Shown: positions 6,710 through 11,058 of the stretch, piece by piece
Position numbering within the stretch: the first letter of the stretch is position 1
Layout: each line of letters begins with the position of its first letter
NCBI GenBank assembly: GCA_031272415.1
Contig: JAISTU010000018.1
Coordinates: 1 to 11,058, forward strand
Direction: 5' to 3'
DNA: 11,058 nucleotides
Source of the DNA: Bacteroidales bacterium
GTDB taxonomy: Bacteria > Bacteroidota > Bacteroidia > Bacteroidales > WCHB1-69
Position numbers and translations under genes: made by a program
The notes under the pieces: generated by a model
Databases searched by the model: none
What the model saw: the letters and a program-made list of their open reading frames with translations, nothing else
What the model was told of the DNA's origin: nothing

Positions 6710-7138
6710 ATGGTTGATAAAATCAGTCAAAATTTAAAGTACAGCAATAATGCTGGGGTAATGTGTAGAAAAGGTGCTTTAAGTGTCGCTCGTTTAGGAG
6801 AAGACGCCGAGAAGTACACTTTTGCTATGCAATTGTCTGATTATCAAGCATTTACCCCCCCCCCCAACTGCTTGATAATCAAGCAGTTACGTGCATTTGA
6901 GCAATTAAAAATTAAAAGTTATCAATTCAAAATCATCAATCGTCTAATCCACGATTTTAATAATATTTACTTGATTTTTAAGATTTTATGTAATTGGACA
7001 TCTTGGGAGGCTTTGTGTTTTATAAATATTCAAGCAGATAATAGTAAAAATGGCAAAATATGCGGAGCCGTAAGAGCGGGGATGATATGTATAAGCAATT
7101 ATAAACCAATTAAATTCAACAATGATTATGTATTTTAG
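6710..7138 (+). CDS. Unrecognised ORF with in-frame poly-C tract, possibly phase-variable
   Basis: I do not recognise this 142-residue product. The ATG at 6710 follows an AGGAAAA site and a strong promoter, so it is preferred over an upstream ATG at 6632, which lies before the promoter. Residues 1-47 look protein-like (CRKGALSVARLGEDAEKY). Residues 50-52 are Pro-Pro-Pro encoded in an 11-C tract. The part after it is rich in I, K, N and F and resembles translated A/T-rich spacer until about residue 110, then GKICGAVRAGMICI. With one C less the frame stops four codons after the tract begins to read differently; with one more it ends after QLLDNQAVTCI, giving about 63 residues. No signal peptide or clear membrane segment. 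The stop overlaps the start of the next gene by 17 bases, suggesting translational coupling. It may be a leader, a switchable gene or a remnant. Confidence 0.4.
   Translation: MVDKISQNLKYSNNAGVMCRKGALSVARLGEDAEKYTFAMQLSDYQAFTPPPNCLIIKQLRAFEQLKIKSYQFKIINRLIHDFNNIYLIFKILCNWTSWEALCFINIQADNSKNGKICGAVRAGMICISNYKPIKFNNDYVF
6838..6881. repeat. Inverted repeat enclosing an 11-C tract
   Basis: Perfect 13-bp arms TGATTATCAAGCA (6838-6850) and TGCTTGATAATCA (6869-6881) flank an 18-base loop containing C11 (6855-6865). The right arm is itself the core of a palindrome, CTGCTTGATAATCAAGCAG (6868-6886). The two sides also align as an imperfect direct repeat (19 of 24 positions), each encoding a similar L-x-D-x-Q-A peptide in one frame or the other. 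Confidence 0.8.
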
Positions 7139-7805
7139 CAAAGAAGAAAAAGAGTGGATAAAAAAGATAGTAAATTTGTATTTAAATGGTAAGGACATAT
7201 ACAATTTAGATGATATGGTTCGGTTTATTTTTGAGCGAAAAATTATACCAGAACCTTTTGACGAAAACGTTACCAAATCTCCTGGGTTAGAATCTTATTG
7301 GGGACATGTATTATTCTTACTTAAACAAGGTGAGGGTGATAATAATTCAGAAAAAGAAGAACGTAATAAAACAATAAAAGATGTGGTTTTTCCAGTAATG
7401 CGATTTGAACAATTGCTAAAATATCTTCAAGAAAAAAAGATGATATATTTTACAGCACCATTTGAGGTGTCTTCTGATACAAAAGAATTGGGAGACAATG
7501 ATTCTACTACTGCTATAGATAATAAATGTAAGTTTTTCTATATACAATTAACACCAACATCAGGAGATTTTTTGAGTCAGCATCAATATGATTTTTTGAT
7601 TATAACAAGTGAATTAATAGAACTTACAAAAAATAATTTTATCAGTGAAGAGGAGGAAAGGTATAAAAAACGCCAATGTGCTGTATGGACTAGTATTATT
7701 GTATCAGCGACAATAGGCATAGGGGGCATTATTGTTTCTGCACTAATAGGTTTTGGAAATTTAATAATAAGTGCTATTAATTCAATAATAAATATTTTAA
7801 AATAA
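7122..7805 (+). CDS. Unknown protein with C-terminal transmembrane segment
   Basis: A 227-residue protein I do not recognise. Residues 1-180 are soluble, charged and rich in Asn/Lys/Glu, without a signal peptide. They are followed by EEEERYKKRQ and a hydrophobic stretch from about 187 to 213 (VWTSIIVSATIGIGGIIVSALIGF), then a second moderately hydrophobic tail to the end (NLIISAINSIINIL). This suggests a protein anchored in the inner membrane by its C-terminus, with the bulk in the cytoplasm. Two ATG codons (7122 and 7128) are possible starts and neither has a strong ribosome site. It overlaps the end of the preceding ORF by 17 bases, so the two may be translated together from the promoter at 6657. 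It is A+T-rich. Acting with a neighbour cannot be excluded, but no toxin or effector motif is visible. Confidence 0.7.
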   Translation: MIMYFSKEEKEWIKKIVNLYLNGKDIYNLDDMVRFIFERKIIPEPFDENVTKSPGLESYWGHVLFLLKQGEGDNNSEKEERNKTIKDVVFPVMRFEQLLKYLQEKKMIYFTAPFEVSSDTKELGDNDSTTAIDNKCKFFYIQLTPTSGDFLSQHQYDFLIITSELIELTKNNFISEEEERYKKRQCAVWTSIIVSATIGIGGIIVSALIGFGNLIISAINSIINILK

Positions 7806-7845
7806 GAAATAATAAGAAAAATAAGAAATCTAATCAATAATCACT

Positions 7846-7853
7846 TAAATTTG
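7846..7853 (+). promoter_or_regulatory. -7 box of the first BspA-like gene
   Basis: TAAATTTG matches TAnnTTTG and lies 30 bases before the ATG at 7884, placing a short A/T-rich leader in between. A -33 element is not obvious in the AATAAGAAA-rich upstream sequence. Confidence 0.5.
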
Positions 7854-7883
7854 TAATTATTAACTCATAAATAAAATAAAAAC

Positions 7884-10190
7884 ATGAAATCTATAAAGAA
7901 TAAATTCACATTTTCAAAATTATTTTTAGCAGCAACACTCTGTTGCACAGTATTTTTTAACACTGCAAAAGCCCAAACAGTGATAGCGTCAGGAACAACA
8001 GGTACTTTACCATGGCAATTGACAAGCGATAGTACGCTAACTATCAGCGGGAGCGGAGCAATGCCAAGTTACAGTAGTACGAATCAGCCTTGGTACTCTA
8101 TTCGCACAAAAATCAAAAGTGTTATCATTGGAGATTCTGTTACCTCAATTGGTCAATATGCCTTTTATGGTTGTAGCAATATGGCAATGGTAAGCATTGG
8201 ATATTCGGTTACAAGTGTATATAATTCTTCAGGCTTGAATAACAGTGCAAGTATAACAGTTGTAAATTTCAATGCTCGGAATATGACAACCGCAGACGTT
8301 TTTTACAATTGCACTGCATTAACAACGTTAAATATTGGAGATAGTGTTCAAATTATTCCGGACTACACTTTTTACAATACAGGAATTACGACCTTAATTA
8401 TTCCTAATAATGTTCAGTCAATTGGGGCAAGCGCCTTTTACAATTGCCATGCTCTAAACTCTATACAGTTTGGCAGTTCTGTGCATAAAATTGGTAACAG
8501 TGCTTTTTATAATTGTGATGGTTTAACAGGGGCTCTAATAATTCCGAATACTATAGATACAATAGGAAATTACGCTTTTTATAATTGCAATAGTTTAACA
8601 TCTTTAACGATTCCTAATTCAGTTGACACAATAGGAATTTATGCTTTTCAAAATTGTTCTTTGTTAGGAAGTCTCAATTTTAATGCCCCTCGATTACCGA
8701 ACACTAATATTTTTTCAGGTTGTACTTTTTTAACAACACTCAATATTGGCAATGACGTTACTTATATTGGAGATAATGTTTTTCAAAATTTCACTAATCT
8801 GACATCGGTGATATTAGGTAATTCTCTTATGGCAATAGGGCAAAATCTTTTTTCGGGGTGTACTAATATAAACACATTAAGTATTGGAAATTCAGTGGTA
8901 AGCATTGGAAATACTGCTTTTAGTGGCTGTAGTAGTTTGACTTCGGTAGTAATCCCTAATTCTGTTACCACTATCGGAGGTAGTGCTTTTCAGAATTGTA
9001 CAAATTTAACTTCCTTAACACTTGGAAAATCTATTACATCAACGACATCTTTATCTTCTGCATTTTACAACAATTCTATTGACACATTATATTACCACCC
9101 AATCAATTATTCGATGACTATTGCATCAGCATCCAATGGACCATTCCCTGATTTAAGAAAATTGGTGATTGGAGATAGTGTAACCTTTTTCCCTGAACGA
9201 TTTTTCAAAGGTTGTGTATTGTTGAACAATATTCAGTGTAATGCAAATACACCTCCGACCATTTACCCCAACACATTTGATGGTGTAGCATCCAATATTT
9301 TAGTAACTGTTCCTTGCGGAAGATACAGTACATATATGACCGCTCCTTGGTGGAATGGATTTATCAACTTAACCGATAACTGCAACAGCCCCAATAACTA
9401 CACAGTTACAACTATATCCAACAATCTTACTTTTGGAACTGTTGCAGGTGGTGGGTCTTATAGTCCTAACAGCAATGCATATCTTTATGCTGCGCCAAAA
9501 TCAGGCAATACTTTTCTCAATTGGGCGGATAATAACACCACCAATCCCCGCACGGTAACAGTTACATGCGACACTATTTTGATAGCCATTTTTGGGACGG
9601 CAGTACATGATACAACATACGGCGACAGTATATTCGTGTCTGTGCATGATACAGTTTTAATGCATGATACAATTATCACATCTGCTGACACGGCTTATAT
9701 CATTATCCATGATACAATTTTGGTTTCTATTTATGATACAATTTTCAAGGATACGGCATATATTGTCAGATATGATACAATAATTTATGTGCATGATACA
9801 ATTTATTTGCCTATTTATCAGCCCATTCATGATACTTTGTTTGTTAAGGACACCGTCTATCTTCCTGTTTATGTGTATGATACGATTTTTATGCATGATA
9901 CAATGTATATTGATACTTGTTTGACCTCCGCAGTGGGGGCAATTTATCAGGACGAAAATACAATAGATATTTATCCCAATCCTGCCAAAGAGAGAGCAAC
10001 AGTAGATTTTGGGCAGTATGTCAATGGGACGCTTTTATTGTATGATATAAATGGTAAAATACTGTTTTCCAAAGAGATAGCATCTGAAACAGAAATTTTG
10101 AATTTACAAAATTTGTCAGCAGGACAGTATATTGTGCGAGTGTTGTCAGGCAATAAAATTGTAGGAAAAAAGATAATTCTAAAAGAATAG
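7884..10190 (+). CDS. BspA-like leucine-rich-repeat surface protein with T9SS sorting domain
   Basis: A 768-residue exported protein. Residues 1-30 are a signal peptide (KNKF, then a hydrophobic core, cleavage after AKA). Residues 31-75 form a short N-terminal module (WQLTSDSTLTISGSGAMPSY) that is shared with the next gene. About 76-480 are BspA/LRR_5-type repeats of roughly 23 residues with the core LTSLTIPNSVDTIGIYAFQNCS; some are degenerate. Residues 503-571 resemble a divergent InlB B-repeat domain (YTVTTISNN...GGSYSPNS...FLNWADNNT...VTCDTILIAIFG). A low-complexity HDTI linker spans 575-679. Residues 696-768 are a type A T9SS C-terminal sorting domain (IYPNPAKE...LYDINGKIL...LSAGQYIVRVLSG...KKIILKE). 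The protein should be secreted across the outer membrane by the type IX system and attached to the surface. BspA-type proteins often mediate adhesion; the partner here is unknown. Confidence 0.93.
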   Translation: MKSIKNKFTFSKLFLAATLCCTVFFNTAKAQTVIASGTTGTLPWQLTSDSTLTISGSGAMPSYSSTNQPWYSIRTKIKSVIIGDSVTSIGQYAFYGCSNMAMVSIGYSVTSVYNSSGLNNSASITVVNFNARNMTTADVFYNCTALTTLNIGDSVQIIPDYTFYNTGITTLIIPNNVQSIGASAFYNCHALNSIQFGSSVHKIGNSAFYNCDGLTGALIIPNTIDTIGNYAFYNCNSLTSLTIPNSVDTIGIYAFQNCSLLGSLNFNAPRLPNTNIFSGCTFLTTLNIGNDVTYIGDNVFQNFTNLTSVILGNSLMAIGQNLFSGCTNINTLSIGNSVVSIGNTAFSGCSSLTSVVIPNSVTTIGGSAFQNCTNLTSLTLGKSITSTTSLSSAFYNNSIDTLYYHPINYSMTIASASNGPFPDLRKLVIGDSVTFFPERFFKGCVLLNNIQCNANTPPTIYPNTFDGVASNILVTVPCGRYSTYMTAPWWNGFINLTDNCNSPNNYTVTTISNNLTFGTVAGGGSYSPNSNAYLYAAPKSGNTFLNWADNNTTNPRTVTVTCDTILIAIFGTAVHDTTYGDSIFVSVHDTVLMHDTIITSADTAYIIIHDTILVSIYDTIFKDTAYIVRYDTIIYVHDTIYLPIYQPIHDTLFVKDTVYLPVYVYDTIFMHDTMYIDTCLTSAVGAIYQDENTIDIYPNPAKERATVDFGQYVNGTLLLYDINGKILFSKEIASETEILNLQNLSAGQYIVRVLSGNKIVGKKIILKE
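9606..9920 (+). repeat. Degenerate HDTI-coding minisatellite
   Basis: The codons CATGATACAATT and variants (TATGATACA, CATGATACT) recur about ten times with irregular spacing, giving a linker of (V/Y)-(H/Y)-D-T-(I/V) units at residues 575-679 between the InlB-like domain and the sorting domain. Beta-branched and Asp/Thr residues alternate, which suggests an extended stalk. Similar HDT/YDT-rich linkers are found in Bacteroidota T9SS proteins. Confidence 0.75.
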
Positions 10191-10261
10191 TGTAAATAAT
10201 TGAAATAGAAAGAAATAAATATTTAATTTTCGTAAAAATAATTAAAAAAATATATAAAATT

Positions 10262-11058
10262 ATGTCAGATAGTAGTAATAAATTGAAGAACAAGACCGGA
10301 GACAACCGGATGCAACAAATTGCAAAACAAACCGTGGAGCAGAGACCATGTAAAAATAACGGGAAAACCGAAGTGCCTAAGAGTAGGAGAAACTTATTAA
10401 TGACTCTATTTATTATAGTTTTCTTAACGGGCATAATATCTGTTAATAGAATTGAGGCACAAACGGTAATTGATTCAGGCACTTGTGGTACAAGTCTCAT
10501 TTGGCAACTGACAAGTGATAGTGTGCTAACTATCAGTGGTAACGGCGCAATGACAGACTTTACAAGTAGTACTGCTATGCCATGGAATTCCTATAAAACG
10601 CGTATTCTCAATGTTGTTATAGGTAATGCGGTTACCTCAATAGGAAATTATGCTTTTTATCTTTGCAGCAATTTAACATCAGTAACTATTGGGAATTCAG
10701 TTAAAACAATAGGAGAAGGTGCTTTTGGAGGGTGTTATCATTTGCCTTCCATAACTATCCCTAATTCTGTTACGACAATAGGAAATAGTGCTTTTTCTAA
10801 TTGTAGTAATTTAACATCTGTAACTATTCCTAATTCGGTTACAACAATAGGCGGTTATGCTTTTTGTTTGTGTACAGGTTTAACATCAATTACTATTCCT
10901 AACTCTGTTACTACAATAGGTGCTTTTGCTTTTTCTATCACGGCGTGGTATGCTAATAAGCCTAACGGATTGATTTATATCAGTACTTGTCTATACGCAT
11001 ATAAAGGAACAATGCCTGCAAATACTTCAATAACTATTCAGGAAGGAACAACACAAAT
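10262..11058 (+). CDS. Second BspA-like leucine-rich-repeat protein, 3' end outside the window
   Basis: The frame opens with ATG at 10262 and remains open for 265 codons to the window end. The first 44 residues are hydrophilic and basic (MSDSSNKLKNKTGDNR..., ending KSRRN), followed by a hydrophobic signal core at 45-61 and likely cleavage after IEA66. Alternative starts are Met17 (10310) and Met47 (10400); Met47 would lose all positive charge before the core, so an earlier start is preferred. From residue 67 the protein closely parallels the preceding gene: QTVIDSGTCGT, WQLTSDSVLTISGNGAM, then BspA/LRR_5 repeats of 23 residues (LTSVTIPNSVTTIGGYAFCLCTG). The 69-base repeat units are nearly identical in DNA. 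It lies 71 bases behind the first BspA gene on the same strand; a TAATTTTC at 10224-10231 is only a weak promoter candidate. Whether it ends in a T9SS domain cannot be seen. Confidence 0.88.
   Translation, partial: MSDSSNKLKNKTGDNRMQQIAKQTVEQRPCKNNGKTEVPKSRRNLLMTLFIIVFLTGIISVNRIEAQTVIDSGTCGTSLIWQLTSDSVLTISGNGAMTDFTSSTAMPWNSYKTRILNVVIGNAVTSIGNYAFYLCSNLTSVTIGNSVKTIGEGAFGGCYHLPSITIPNSVTTIGNSAFSNCSNLTSVTIPNSVTTIGGYAFCLCTGLTSITIPNSVTTIGAFAFSITAWYANKPNGLIYISTCLYAYKGTMPANTSITIQEGTTQ

Noticed and set aside
6868..6886. Recombinase attachment or inversion site
   Set aside because: The palindrome is strong but no second matching site or recombinase gene is present in the window, so an invertible switch is not supported.
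10021..10500. 159-codon minus-strand ORF across the gap between the BspA genes
   Set aside because: It overlaps the T9SS domain of the first gene and the signal peptide of the second; its hydrophobic look comes from A/T-rich antisense reading.
1..11058. CRISPR array
   Set aside because: No direct repeats of 25-40 bases with regular unique spacers were found. The 9-nt AATC steps and the 69-base LRR units are different kinds of repeat.

Overview
The window looks like a chromosomal segment of an AT-rich Bacteroidota bacterium, with the order not determinable. Three things point there. Promoter-like TAnnTTTG boxes stand upstream of several genes. There is a lipoprotein of the GG(P/D)KD-TPP Ig-like family. 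Two BspA-type leucine-rich-repeat surface proteins are present, one ending in a clear type IX secretion sorting domain.

Left part (1-1498): a small cysteine-rich zinc-ribbon-like protein (15-263) is followed by a CARF plus PD-(D/E)xK nuclease of the Card1/Can2 (DUF1887) type (401-1312). This is the kind of ancillary effector switched on by cyclic oligoadenylate in type III CRISPR immunity. Two bases after its stop lies the start of a second, divergent CARF gene that is cut off after about 55 codons, where it meets the 3' end of alaS. No CRISPR array or cas10 is visible, so this is either the edge of a defence island or a decayed one. The stretch looks richer in G+C than the rest.

Middle (1499-6322): a complete alanyl-tRNA synthetase gene on the minus strand, then a divergent lipoprotein gene on the plus strand. 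The intergenic regions on either side of the lipoprotein gene (4148-4552 and 6323-6709) carry the same composite repeat. It has 9-nt-spaced GATT/AATC motifs bounded by TTGTCTGAAC / GTTCAGACAA, a shared segment of about 120 bp, and a promoter-like AAAAAAAAGTGTAnnTTTG box. The module therefore precedes both the lipoprotein gene and the next ORF.

Right part (6657-11058): the second copy of the module precedes an ORF (6710-7138) of unknown function. This ORF contains an 11-C tract in the loop of a perfect 13-bp inverted repeat. The lipoprotein gene also contains a 9-C tract. Both are candidates for slipped-strand phase variation. The ORF overlaps a gene for an unknown protein with a C-terminal membrane segment (7122-7805). 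Then come two tandem BspA-like genes: one complete (7884-10190), and one running off the window end (10262 onward). They probably encode exported, surface-attached proteins.

The best candidates for something new are the tandem CARF effectors with a truncated second copy, and the promoter-repeat module linked to poly-C-bearing genes. Everything here was read by eye; no searches were run.
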